Shown: piece by piece, positions 11,371-23,100 of the stretch
How the letters are laid out: every line of letters begins with the position of its first letter
Position numbering within the stretch: position 1 is the first letter of the stretch
Position numbers and translations under genes: made by a program
The notes under the pieces: generated by a model
What the model saw: only the letters and a program-made list of their open reading frames with translations
Told to the model about the DNA's origin: nothing
Databases searched by the model: none
Source: Gelatoporia subvermispora B
Lineage: Eukaryota; Basidiomycota; Agaricomycetes; Polyporales; Gelatoporiaceae
DNA length: 64,000 nt
Reading direction: 5' to 3'
Assembly: GCA_000320605.2 (NCBI GenBank)
Contig: KB445810.1
Span: 439,722-503,721, forward strand

Positions 11371-12225
11371 GATGCCGAGGAACAAGCAGAAAACCGGAGC
11401 CATTGCTCGAAATTATGTATGCAGCGGGCTGCCATACTGCCACAGAAGTCACGAAAGGTACCTGGACTTGTTTCTTGAAAGTTCATCATGCTCCGAGCAC
11501 ATCGCAGCAACTGCGCTGTGAAGAGGTGTAACCCATGTAATTCTTGACGCGGTCAAAGCAACTGATCTCGCTGGTCGTAAAGCAAGCTCTCCCGATCTAC
11601 AAGTGGCAGGGTGAGGGCGAGGCGAGGCGAGGTCGACACCCAGTGAACATTGGACCTAGCATCCTCCCTCCGCGTCTATCATCATGGCCTCAGGCCCAAC
11701 GCTCGTGCGCGTGAGCGCCCGCGTCCTCCTCCGATCGTCTTTGCGCGCTGATGTCACCGCCGCTCGATAGCGGGAGCCCCCGTCTTTGTCTCTAACATTC
11801 CTACCATCATCTCGTTGTATTTGTCGTCTCAACTCCCGAGTCAGGTCCCTCGGTCTCTAGTGATAGGCCATCGGCTGTCTCTGGGTCGGGCTCGTCATCA
11901 CCGAAAGACCTCGAGTACTACTAGTGTATACCGCTGGCTCGAGTGGTTCTGTTGGGGAAGTATAACTCAAACGATCCTACAGATAGCGCAAATTTTCCCA
12001 TGTGCCAGACGAAAGTCGCGAACAAGGGGTGATGCTAGGCGACAACACGTCGGACATTACTCTGGCCTAGTGGCACAAAGATGTCGAATGCGCAAAGCGA
12101 AAGTACATCGATTCAATATGGAGCGCCGACAATTCGATTTAGCTGTGGTATTTTAATTGTAATTTTCGGATTATTTGATGGGATATACAGGCAAAGAACG
12201 CAGTCGAAATGATGCCAGGAAGACG
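11371..12225. other. intergenic between D and paralogue E
   Basis: Upstream region of D, with sequence recognisably similar to the upstream region of E, plus the 3' flank of E. No further gene seen. Confidence 0.5.
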
Positions 12226-13710
12226 TCAGATGCGCGAGCCGATCCCGTTGCTAGTCACGCTGCCGTGGATATCCGATAAAGTAGTCACGTATGGAGGGGG
12301 TGCATCTTTACTATCATAGTCACTTGTTATGCTTACAGCCCTCTCAGCTATAGAAACATCCACCAGGGGGCTGTTCTCCGTTTCGGACCCATTTTGAGTT
12401 AGAAGAGAATTTGAAGCCTAAGCCCATCATACAGTCAGTCCGCATGACTGGTCAAGTAGTTCGTTCTGGAAACCCTACTGGTTCACCGGCATTCGAGGTA
12501 ACTGGGCCTAGTGTCCCTACCAGCGTGTGACGCTCCGAGTCCAGCGTGAAAGGCGTTATCAATTCTCTTCCACGTTGATGCTGTGCTGTCTCTGCCAACT
12601 TAACTCAGAAGGCTGTAATCAATTCCACGTTCAAAATACTGACCTGCAATAGTGTCATCCAGCTGGTTAGAGTTCCTCTTATTCCTGCTTTTACGCCGCC
12701 AGATAATCAGCGCAGTCAATGCAACACAAAGGATGAGCCCGGCCACGATCCCAATAGCGATCTTCCCCGCGTTGCTGATTCCTCGCTTTGTTTTTGCGAC
12801 TGTGCTTAAGCCGCTGGTGTAGGGAGGGCTGGAGGTCGCAGAGAAGACTAGCGTATTGGATGCAGCTTGCGAGAGTGATGACAGTCCGGAGGGTATGTTC
12901 AAGCTGGCAGTCGAGGCCGATGTCGCAGAGGGTACCAGAGTACTGGATGTGCCTTGCGGAAGCGACGACGGTTCGGAAGGTATGGTTGATTCGGCAGTCG
13001 AGACCAAGGTCGCTGAGGAGACTAGTATACTGGATGCGACTTGCGAAAGCGACGGCATTTCGGAGGCTGCGGTCAACTCGGCGGTCGAGCCCGAGGTCGG
13101 GACTGAGTTAGTTGCGACGGAGGAGGGGGCCGAACTTCCTCCAGACAGACATGCCGTGGAAGTGCCTTCTTGGACGACGTATTCATCTGCTGCATGTGGT
13201 ACATCGATGTCAATGAACACACATTCAAAAAGAGCGGAGAGGATGTACCAGAGGAGAGCACAAGTAAGGGGTTCGACAATTGGACGTAGGTAAAACTGAC
13301 ATTTTGTCCTAGGCACCGGAGGTTGATACATCATATTACTCCGAGCTTCACCATTATTACTCACCAACTTGGAGTTGGACGTTCCACTGGAAACTCGATG
13401 TGCTGATGTTGCCGAAGTCAACAAGGACTGGATCGCCTGGCTCGACTTCGCGGTCTGGAACCGCCCACAGATGCTACCGAAACCAACTGAGCATACCATC
13501 GCTGGAACAGTCGAAAATGGCGCACTATTGGTGGCTGAAGCGCATGAGCAAGATACTATGACGCTAAATGTCCCGACGTACCTGCTCCGTCCAGGACATC
13601 GTGATTGGGTCGCATTGTATCATTTCACTACCGCTCGGCAGAATAGAGAACGACGCATACGTGAAGGAGAGAGGGACCGACAGCAAAAGCCAAGCAGCCC
13701 GCGCACCCAT
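12226..13710 (-). CDS. Ser/Thr-rich membrane protein with PPxY tail, paralogue E
   Basis: Six exons: 13710-13582, 13473-13365, 13308-13249, 13189-12644, 12591-12479 and 12417-12226. They sum to 383 codons (382 aa). Signal peptide MGARAAWLLLSVPLSFTYA; ectodomain with IQCDPITMSWTEQ, WAVPDREVEPGDPV and GQNVSFTYVQ; ADEYVVQEGTSTACLSGG. The Ser/Thr stalk is the longest of the family and carries imperfect internal repeats (SATxxSTAES/IPSxxSSLxQxxSSTLV). TM IAIGIVAGLILCVALTALII, RRKSRNKR, the conserved tail block (GRELITPFTLDSERHTLVG), then SKDAPPPYVTTLSD near the end (PPPY codons 12289-12300). Exons 1-3 have exactly the same lengths as in C (129, 109 and 60 nt). It is the most complete member of the cluster. 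Confidence 0.82.
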
Positions 13711-14240
13711 GATCCCAGCAGTGGAAGCGCAAGACGAGGCTCGGACAAACTATATATACAGTGCGCTGCGACAGTGTTACCACGAATCGCTGTCAGATTA
13801 CCTCAACTTACTTCTCATGACAGATACATCACGTCTTGTCCACATCGCAGCAACGGCACTACGGGAAGATGTGATTCACGACGCCGACCAAGCAATTGAG
13901 TTCACTGGTCATAAGGTAAAGCAAGCATATTCGGTCAACACAATACCCACAAAGTGGCAGAGTAGAGCGCGGGTGAAGTAAGGTGATGTCAGTGAACAGA
14001 ACAGTTCCAAATGATATTGGCGCATCGGAGAGAGCATAGTATGACACATTCACATGCATTAATTTTAGACAGCACATAAGGACGACGAAAGACCTGATGA
14101 TGCAGGCGTGTTCCACATGGTACAATTAATGGTAGTACAAGATAGAATAGTCATCTAGACGGCGTCGGCCAAATCGTGATGGTCATGAAGCGGTATCGGT
14201 GGGGTATATGGCAGTCCTCCACGGCCTCCTCGACGCGATC
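13711..14240. other. intergenic, upstream of E and downstream of the 71-aa gene
   Basis: Contains the E copy of the AAGTGGCAG element (13952-13960). Nothing else recognised. Confidence 0.5.
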
Positions 14241-14570
14241 TCAGTATGCCCCGCCACGACTTCCAAAGTTGTATCTGTGCGTGCCCGTGCGCCTCGTGCG
14301 CCCACCGAAGCAGTTGCAGCACAGGATATCGAAGATCACATCGAAGATGGTGACGATGATCTATGGTGGGTCTATCAGTTGACTGACGAGGACAAGAGAG
14401 GGAGCCTGTACGTACCGTCACGATGACGCTGACGATGGTCATAAGGATGCTGGCAATCGCGCCGATAATGGCGTTGATTCCGGATCCAATAGCAGAGAAA
14501 ATTGCGCCCTGCGGTGGTCACAAAGTGAGAACGAAATCAACATCGAGTGAACAGGGGTAAGACATACCAT
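14241..14570 (-). CDS. small hydrophobic Cys-containing protein, 71 aa
   Basis: Three exons: 14570-14568 (only the ATG), 14508-14416 and 14360-14241. The product starts M-GAIFSAIGSGINAIIGAIA, continues with SILMTIVSVIVT and IIVTIFDVIFDIL, then CCNCFGGRTRRTGTHRY and ends GSRGGAY. It is nearly all hydrophobic, with small-residue (Gly/Ala) helices, a CCxC cluster and a basic tail, so probably a small membrane or membrane-peripheral peptide. From memory, similar small proteins occur widely in agaricomycete genomes without a known function; that is recollection, not a search. The splice sites are strong (ATG/GTATGT, CCGCAG, GTACGT, CATAG). A TATA box lies about 100 bp upstream. Confidence 0.78.
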
Positions 14571-15211
14571 GGTTGCAGTGATGAAAAGCTAATCGTAATT
14601 CAAGTGTCAAGTAGAGTGAAGATGACAAGAGCTTTTGAGAGTGAGGAGAAGAATCAGAGGGGAGTGGGGGCTTTATAGCTGGTGAGATTGGGCTGACAGG
14701 AAGTGGCGCACGGTAAGGATGACGTCTTGCGGCGCGAGGCTATGGTTGGACACCAGACTCTGACGTCGTGATACGCCAGGAAAGCGGGAGCTTTGCCAGG
14801 CTTTGCCTTATCCTTGGCGGGCCAGAGTCAGCACAAGTGGTTCCGCGGTGCGGTCGAGACTAGTTCCGGGCTCCACACCCCCAAGTCCGCCTAACCTTCC
14901 TTCCCTTCGCTGCCTTATTCCACATACACCGTGTCATCGTATGCGCAATTCAGCCATCTTCCATTGACACACTACCCGCAGAAACACTAATCGCCGAACT
15001 CGAGTAGTCTAGAACGCCAACGTCGACGAGATCCCAAATGAACGCAACAAAGTCGAACGGGCGAGGACGCAAACAAGGCGGGCCGGCATTTTCCGGGCGC
15101 CGCGATGCCCTGAGCGTCCCCCTGTGGCGGGCGCAGCTACGAGTTCCAATGCATTGACAACGTGTATACCATCCTAGCTCTCTTGTAATATCGTCATCAG
15201 AATCAGCCGCC
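14571..15211. other. divergent promoter region (71-aa gene / GOS1)
   Basis: Shared upstream region of two divergently transcribed genes. Apart from the TATA box at 14672-14677 no element stands out. Confidence 0.5.
14672..14677 (-). promoter_or_regulatory. TATA box of the 71-aa gene
   Basis: TATAAA on the minus strand, about 102 bp upstream of the start codon, in a GC-rich stretch. Confidence 0.45.
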
Positions 15212-16205
15212 ATGTCCACATACGATTCCCTGCACAGGCAGTGCCGCACCCTTGAATCACTCTTTGACACCAAGCTGACGTCGTATGCGCGCCTCGCATC
15301 CACCGTCACGCGCAACCCGGACGACCTCGAGGCCGGCAGCTCGGCTGAGCGATGGCGGGACCTCGAAGTTGAGGTGGAGGAGCTACTACAGAAGGTGTGT
15401 TGTTACGCTATGCGCTGGATCAGGGCGCGCGAGCGTTGCTCAGACCCGGCACTATAGCTAGGGGAGCTCAACGACCAGCTCGCCGCACTGTCGAATGACA
15501 CCGAGAACCCGCCTTCGCAGTCCATGCTGCGGGCCATTCAGCGACATCGGGAGGTATATCAGGACTATGTCCGAGAGTTGCGGAGAACAAAGGTGCGAGG
15601 ATTCGCCGACGTTCACCTACTGCTGCGAGCTCATCACATCCGTGGTCGATGTAGGCGAACGTACAGCAGGCGTTAGACCAGGCCAACCTGCTTAGCGGTG
15701 TGCGGAATGACATTGAGCAAGTCGCATCTCTCACGCTACCGAAGCTTCGCTGACCATCGACACAGTGCGTACAAGTCGTCCGCCGCAGACGCTCTCTTAG
15801 CCGAGCGGGGGCATATAGACAGCTCGCATCGGATGACAGACGAAATCATTTCGTACGTGTGCTGACTTGCGGAATCCCTCTTGCAGCATTGCCGCACGAA
15901 CGCGTACGGTACTTGCTGGCTGACTCACTCTCAATGTCATCAGGCAAGCATATGAAACGCGCTCAGAGTTCTCTCGTCAGCGGTCAACAATAGCGGGGAT
16001 AAACACGCGGATGGCAGGGGTCGTTAGTGAGTCTCTTTCCATCTTCCATGGCATTTAAGATCGACGCCCCGCATTTCCCAAAGACACTATTCCAGGCATC
16101 AATAACTTGCTCTCTATGATCAAGACCCGTCGCAGACGAGACTCTGTTATCATTGGCTGCGTTATCGGACTCTGTTTCGTTCTGCTACTTATGTACATAT
16201 TCTGA
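15212..16205 (+). CDS. GOS1: Golgi SNARE GOS1 (GOSR1/GS28)
   Basis: v-SNARE (Qb) of ER-Golgi and intra-Golgi fusion. Exons 15212-15394, 15458-15592, 15655-15716, 15766-15852, 15944-16026 and 16084-16205 give 223 aa. The N-terminal helices start MSTYDSLHRQCRTLESLFD. The core SNARE region has ALLAERGHIDSSHRMTDEII, QAYETRSEFSRQRSTIAGIN and NTIPGINNLLSMIKTRRRRD, followed by a C-terminal TM anchor (SVIIGCVIGLCFVLLLMYIF). Length and order match the family. The third intron begins GCAAGT, a GC-AG intron: only this donor gives the conserved RNDIDAYKSSAADAL across the junction. The 3' end converges on the TatD-like gene 136 bp away. Confidence 0.93.
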
Positions 16206-16340
16206 TTGTCTTCGTGTCTGCATTTCTCCACTTGGGGCGGACATATCCCCGTACTGTCCATTCCGGCTCTTTAGGTCATTGATATCACATCCTCACCTGT
16301 ATCCGTGCGGCATGACACAACGACTTCGGCCCATCCAGCT

Positions 16341-17564
16341 CTAGTCTTCGTCACTCTCCGACGCGTCCAATACCAACCTTCTGCGGTCCCTCTTCTGTTT
16401 AATTGGTTTATGATGACCTGCGACAAATTGCTTCCAGTTCTCTTCAAGCCTGCGGACAGCACCCCACTTTTCTGGGTCGTCCGCAGCAGCTTCCTCGTCC
16501 CAGGCTTCCTCGACTCTCCAGCCTTTCACCTCGGCGACAGTGAGCAGCATGTCCCAAGTATACGGCGCCGAGAGTCGAATGTCATGGAAGTCCGATTCGA
16601 CGAGGATACGATTAGGCGAGCATGCCGCAATCAATGATTTGTGTGCCGGCGAGCGTGCGTTGATCGCGGTGGACAGGGACAGGAACACATTCGAATGTTG
16701 CTTCTGCAATACAAGGTTCCGAATCCCAGATAACTGGGAAGCCGAATAGACTGCGCACCTCAATGTCCGCCCAACTCTGCGCGCTGACGCCACAACTATG
16801 CATATCCACGCTGATCTGCAACCAGCCCTCCCCGTGCCTCGTTTTCATCCGCTGTAGCAGCTCGATTGTGGCCTGTTGGCCCTTGACGCTGTGCAAGCTG
16901 ACGTTCCGGCGGAGCTCGACTGCGAGATTAAGCTGCGCCTCGAGGATCGCAACCTGGTGCTCGATGGGGGTCGTGAACGGCGAGAGCTCGCGTGCGCCGG
17001 TTGCCTCCGCGTACGGCGGCGACGCCGGAGGTGCGAACGGGATGCGGCAGGCACGGTCGAGCCCGACCTCCCCGAGCATCGCGCCAGGGCATGCAGTCAG
17101 ATTCTCGCGGAGGTCCGCGAGGACATCAGAGAGTGCAGTGGGCTCGGGGAGGTATGCGAGCAGCCGCTGGAACGCTGCCTCGTGTTGCTGCGCCTTAGCG
17201 GAGTCGAGGAGGAGTGCGCGGTAGTGCGCCTCTTTCGATGCGGGCGGGCGGAGCGCGATCCAATGGGCGAACCACGGATGGTACCCTGCAGCGCGCAGGT
17301 GCAGACGCAGGGTCAGCCGGGGCCCGGCGCGACGAGGGCGAGCGCGGACAGACCGAAGCATGGGGTTACTCTGTCGGGGTACGTGGCGGCGAGGGCGCGC
17401 ACGAGGGCCTGGTCGCTGTGGCGGGTTGCCATCGCACAGATGCGGTGTGGGAGGGCGGCAGAGAGGTCTGGCGGGAGAGGTGAGTCTGTTGGGTGGCAGT
17501 GGACGTCGACGAGGTGCGCGAGCACGGAGGGATGGCCCAGCGGGCGTGGGGTGTCGGCGGTCAT
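16341..17564 (-). CDS. scn1: TatD-family metal-dependent hydrolase (Scn1-like)
   Basis: Three exons: 17564-17354, 17285-16759 and 16703-16341, 366 aa. TIM-barrel amidohydrolase of the TatD group. Metal-ligand motifs seen: VDVHCHPTD (HxH) near residue 20, GEVGLDR (Glu) near 150, a DMHSCG segment, and VESDFH (Asp) in the last third. In addition CFGYHPWF and PIEHQVAILEAQLNLA are typical of the fungal Scn1 (Cut9-interacting) branch. TatD proteins act as exonuclease-like or deoxyribonuclease enzymes; the substrate of the Scn1 branch is unclear. The C-terminus is an acidic/basic extension. It shares a 275-bp divergent promoter with TRM5. Several long antisense frames over this GC-rich gene are shadows. 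Confidence 0.88.
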
Positions 17565-17839
17565 CGTGTCGCCTGGCGTGAGCGCGATCTCAGTAGATGC
17601 AAGTAGCTAGCGACCTGTTCGATTAGAACGAGCAAAGCAGCCAGCAGCGATGTGAAGATCGTGAACAATGGGCCCCGAGAGTAAGGTGGAGAACGTCGCC
17701 GGCAAAGCGACGCAGGACTACGCGAGACCTCGCAAGACTCGGGTCGTCCACGGGCGCTTGTGGTATATTCCGCCACAATTTTGGCTTGCATCCCCTCTTC
17801 CCTGTAGCAGACTCTGCTCGACTCGTTCACCCTTAGTTC

Positions 17840-19709
17840 ATGCTAGCACGCCTGAGCCGGACTCACAGACCCCTAGTTCCATTTGTGCAACAAAGACTCA
17901 TGAGGTCTTACTCGGCGGAATACCTGGACCTCACGCCTCCCGTCCACCGCGGCCTCAAAGAGATCGTAGACAAGTCGATCTTCCGCAAGGACTTGAACAT
18001 CATCGCTGCGAAGATAGATGCTCGTAAAACGCAGACGATCGCACGAGCCCTGAGAGAGTACGTCGTATTGTCATTGACCATGTCCCGAGACGCTCATGTC
18101 TTGTATGCAGTAAAGCCATCCTACACATCCGAAGCTATAGGAATGTAGAACCAGCCGGGGATGGCAAAACGCTCGTGCTGCTCAAATTCCCGGACGAAGG
18201 TGCCTAGCAATGTTCCTCTGACAAGACCTCATCTGACAAAATGTGTTGCAAGCAAGCTTTGTTGCCGCCTGATGTGCGCGAATTCCTGGAGAAAGAGGGA
18301 GCAGAGTTCGTCCCGTACACGATGGAGCTCGACTACGATCACTGGACTGCAGGTGAGAAACTTTGTTCTTCGGTGCTGATTGGTACCCTCACACATAATC
18401 AGACGACATTCTACAATCTGTGCTACCCGAAGATCTCGCTGAGCAGCATCCCAGTGGGTTTGCAATGGTAGGCCACATAGGTCGGTGTCTGTTGACTACC
18501 CCGAAGCATTTACATATTCTGAGCTGTTGTTACTGATAGCCCATCTAAATCTTCCTGAGGAATACTTGCCATACAAGCACATCATTGGTCAAGTAATATT
18601 GGAGGTAAGTGAACGCGTCCTGCTACTTGTCTGCGCCACCTGAGAGTTTCAGAAAAATTCCGCTGTTCGAACAGTGGTGAACAAGCTGCAGACGATCGAT
18701 GATGCCGACCATGTATTCCGAGTCTTCAAGATGGAACTCTTAGCGGGAGTGCCTGACTACGTCGTCTCGCACGTACGTTCTCGCCCACTTTTTTCCGCTG
18801 TGCAAACCATCCTCAAACTTCCTAACCAGATGGAGCAAGGTTGCAAATTCACTTTCGACTTCACCGAAGTATACTGGAATTCAAGATTACAGACGGAACA
18901 CACGCGTATTGTCGATATGCTGAAGCCCACAGATCTCGTGGCAGATCCCTTCGCCGGTGTTGGGCCTTTTGCGATCCCAGCCGCTAAGAAAGGTTGTGCC
19001 GTCTTCGCAAATGACCTGAATCCCAGCAGTTATCATTATTTGAATAAGAACACCATTTCCAACAAGGTCGGCAGCTACACCTGTTCTCCCTACCTCCGTG
19101 ATTGACCTTGACGCTCTCTCCGACATTTATGCGATGGCAGGTGAAGGACTTGATAGTCTCCTCGAACGAAGACGGCAGGAAGTTCATCCGCTACGTGTTT
19201 CGACAGGCATGGGACATGCCCATGCCTCCACACCGACCCAAGGAAAAGGGCGAGTCGCGGCGCGCGGCCAAGCGGCCGCCTGCGCCTGCGCTGGCTCGGT
19301 GGGCCCCGGAACATGCTCGCAAGCGGATAACGCACTTTGTCATGAACCTACCGCAGTCGGCGATTGAGTTCCTCGACGCGTTCCGCGGAGTGCTAGCGCC
19401 GGCAAACATGGGGGATCGGCCTTTGAGCGGGGAATACAGCGACTCGGGGTCGATGCCGATGATTCACTGCTATTGCTTTACGAGGTTCTTGGAGCCCGCC
19501 GAAGCTGAGGCCGACATCCGACAGGTGCGTGCTCGGGTTGTAGTAGTGTAGCACGCTCGCTGATATCTGAATAGCGGGTCGAGGCCGGGATGGGCCACCC
19601 GCTAGGGGAGGAGGTCTCCTTGTACAACGTGCGGTCTGTCGCGCCAAACAAGGACATGTACTGCATCAGCTTCAGGCTCCCATACGAGGTGGCCTTTGCT
19701 GCTGCATGA
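17840..19709 (+). CDS. TRM5: tRNA (guanine37-N1)-methyltransferase TRM5
   Basis: Methylates G37 next to the anticodon using S-adenosylmethionine, in the cytosol and mitochondria. Nine exons: 17840-18057, 18111-18199, 18257-18352, 18403-18480, 18540-18604, 18653-18772, 18830-19066, 19141-19524 and 19575-19709 sum to 474 codons. Family motifs: KYIIGQ-like YLPYKHIIGQVILEKN, the RTVVNKL segment, VYWNSRLQTEHTRIV, the SAM-binding DPFAGVGPFAIPAAKKG, ANDLNPSSYHYLNKN, and the C-terminal MNLPQSAIEFLDAF and HCYCFTRF. The first about 25 residues (MLARLSRTHRPLVPFVQQRL) are basic and hydroxylated, like a mitochondrial presequence, and a second in-frame ATG lies at 17900. Yeast Trm5 is known to be dually located; a two-start mechanism here is inference. 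Confidence 0.93.
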
Positions 19710-20122
19710 TGTACATTATGATGCTGGAGGAAGTTTTTTTTTCGAATGCGGTGATGGACGCGGTGCGGTCGCGGTGCATTGGCTGTACCGAGCTGTTCGC
19801 GGAGGTGATGCTTAGTCAGCAGGCTCTAACCCCGCACGAAAAATGCCTGCTTGTTCCGACCCCGGACTAAACTCTTTCCCCGCCAACTCATCCTCTGCTT
19901 ACGCGCAGGGGTAGACGACTCGTTCTGACTCTGCTTAGACTTGTCTCCCTCATCTCTCTCTAGACTTACGATACCACCTTTCGTCTAAGTAGAGGCTACT
20001 GTGGTGCTCGTGCGCCAGCGCATTGACATAGAACGCGCCTATACCCTGCGCCATCTCAACTTTATTTCATACCTAGGCTTGGGGTTGACGAACAGCCTGA
20101 CGACCACAAGCAGCCACAAGCT
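19710..20122. other. intergenic TRM5 / AGC carrier
   Basis: 3' flank of TRM5 and 5' region of the carrier gene. Pyrimidine-rich stretches near 19880-19985 suit a basidiomycete promoter/5' UTR. No gene seen. Confidence 0.45.
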
Positions 20123-23100
20123 ATGTCTCCATCCTCGCTTCCGAGTGTGTTCCCTACCGTCCACTGCGACGCGGGTGCCGAGCCGGCGCCGTCGCGCGCG
20201 TCGGCTATCCAGACAGTCAAGAGCGCCATCGCCGTACCGGAGACCGAGCTCAAGCGGTGGAGGCGGACGTTCGACGCGAACGCGCAGACGATTGCGGACG
20301 GACAGAAGTACGTGAGCTGCCTGCATGTCGGAGCGGACCTGGCTAAGCGTGTGTGCACAGGTACCTGAACCCGGAGCAGTTCGTCAACGCGATCGCGCCG
20401 CAGGGTGACCTACAGAAGATTGGACGCGCGCAGTTCGCGACACTGTTCCGGGTTGCGGACTCGAACCGTCGCGGATTGGTGTCCTGGGACGACTTCGTGG
20501 TGTTTGAGACCATCCTGAAGCGGCCGGACGCGGACTACTACATAGCCTTCCAGTACTTTGATGTGTACGTCTTGCCGAACTGTTATCGATGCACCAGGTG
20601 CTCAAATGAATATACTTATTTTCAAGAGACGACTCTGGAACCATTACGTATGACGAGTTCAAGAATGTGTTCAAGGCTAATATTGGACCGGACGCAATAC
20701 CCTTCGATTTCGACTGGTGTGTGGCTATGCCACTTCTGGCCTAGAATTCTTTCGGTGCTCACACGACTGTGTTCTCAGCGACTGGGTTAAACTTTACCTC
20801 GGCAAAAAGAACGGAACCCATGTCCTCGGATGTTTGTGGAATTTCATCAGCTTCGCGAATCGTTGCTAATTGATCGGCGCAGATGGCGAGTTCACGCAGC
20901 TCATGAAGGGCCTTCAGGGAGAGCGCCTTCGCCAAGCATTCAAGTACTTTGACAAAGATCAAGACGGGTTCATCCGTTCCGAACAGTTCAAGAAGATCAT
21001 TCTAGTGCGAACAACCTTCATCCGCGATAGCGCTGTAACGTTGACCCCCCACACGTAGGAAATCACTGGACATAAACTATCTGACGCCGTAATAGAAAGA
21101 CTGCCCACGCTCACTACACTTACACCTGGAGGACGGATATCTTACTCAGAAGTTATTGCATTCCACAATGTCATTAGAGGTGCGGCGCATGTTCCTGTTG
21201 TCTATAGCGGAATCTCACTTTTCGCTATAGATATGGATATGGTTGAGCGGTAGGTCACGCCCTGATCTTAGGCAAAGTTGCCCTCCAACATGCTCTCGTA
21301 GAATCATTCGCGAAGCCACTGCCAAGTCAAAAGACGGTCGCATCGACCAGTCAGACTTCCTCAACCATTGCGCATCGAGCACGCGCTACTCGCTCTTCAC
21401 GCCGATGGAGGCTGCCATCATCTTCCACTTCGCCGGCCGGGGCAACGCCGGACAGCGTCTGGCTCTCCCCGACTTCGCCCAGCTCCTGGACCCGCGATGG
21501 AAGGCGCCGTCGGACCAACTGGAGGCGAAGCCGCTGGGCGCGACGACCTCGGTACTACGACAGGTCGCAGAGTCGGCCTACAACTTTGTGCAGGGAGGTG
21601 AGACATCACACGGCCAGTTATAACCTATCGAGATGCTATGCAATATAACAGGGTTTGCCGGCGCATTTGGAGCAACCATCGTGTACCCGATAGACCTCGG
21701 TAAGTGCTCTGCCTTACCATGGTCTTGTTCGAGCTTCCGCATCTCACCTGTTCGGCAGTGAAGGTATGATTGATGATTGCAATGGAGGGAAGACAGTTCT
21801 GAACAAAACTTGATGATCGCCAACATCACAGACTAGGTACGTTTGAAATCTTCATGACGGATTTCGGCGAGGCTGAGATTCCGGCATAGGATGCAGAACC
21901 AGCGTAGCACTGTTGTTGGACAGCTGCTGTACAAGAACAGTCTCGATTGTGTCCGGAAAGTGTTCCGTAATGAGGGTCTCGTCGGTTTCTACCGCGGACT
22001 TGGACCGCAGCTAATTGTATGAACATCAGCATCATTCGCAACATCCTTATCATTATTGACGGTGCCACTGATATTTCTAGGGTGTCGCACCGGAGAAGGC
22101 GATCAAGTTGACTGTGAATGACTTCATCCGGGCCCGGGCCATGGACCCAGAGACAGGGAGGATCAAGGTGTTCTGGGAACTTGTGGCGGGTGGAACGGCT
22201 GGTGGTTGCCAAGTGGTGCGTGTCATATCTTACTCCCGACTGTTGACGGATCTGACGGTAGCACAGGTGTTCACCAACCCGCTTGAGATTGTGTGAGTTT
22301 GATCTCGACTTCTAGTCGTGCTACTTCCTGACTGGTATGCATACAGCAAAATCCGGTTGCAGATCCAAGGAGAGACCGCCAAACTGGAGGGAGCAAAGCC
22401 GAAAGGTGCTGTTCACATCATCCGTCAACTCGGTTTGCTCGGCCTTTACAAGGGCGCAAGCGCATGTTTGTTGCGTGATATTCCGTTCTCGGCCATCTAT
22501 TTTCCGGCGTACTGGCACCTCAAGAGGGATGTGTTCGGCGAGGGCTACAACGGAAAACAGCTGTCGTTCCTCGAGATGCTAGCATCAGCATCAATAGCGT
22601 GCGTCCCACGTTTTCGCAATGACCGTGCCGAGACACTGTCAGATGCACTGCGCATGACGGATAGCTGACCGACATTTACTCATGGCAGTGGCATGCCTGC
22701 TGCGTACTTCACCACGCCGGCAGGTACGCAATTGGGCACAGATTCTGCCGTGATTGTACTGAGCTGTCACTGTCAGATGTCGTCAAGACCCGCTTGCAGG
22801 TTGAAGCGCGCACTGGGCAGACGAACTACAAGGGGTTGACTGACGCGTTTGTGAAGATTTGTGCGTGCCGCTGATGATGTGAGGCCACCGTGGCATGACT
22901 GACAGACCGGTACGCCGCTTGACAGATCGCGAGGAAGGATTCCGTGCATTCTTCAAAGGAGGACCCGCCCGCATCATTCGTAGCAGCCCACAGTTCGGGT
23001 TCACGCTCGTCGCGTACGAGTATCTGCACAAGGTGGGATTTCTCCTCATAGAGACAGGCGCAGCGCTGATAGGTGCCGACTGTACAGTTCCTGCCGGTAA

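Noticed and set aside
16876..17610. 244-codon plus-strand frame
   Set aside because: Antisense shadow of the TatD-like gene; Arg/Gly-rich with no family similarity.
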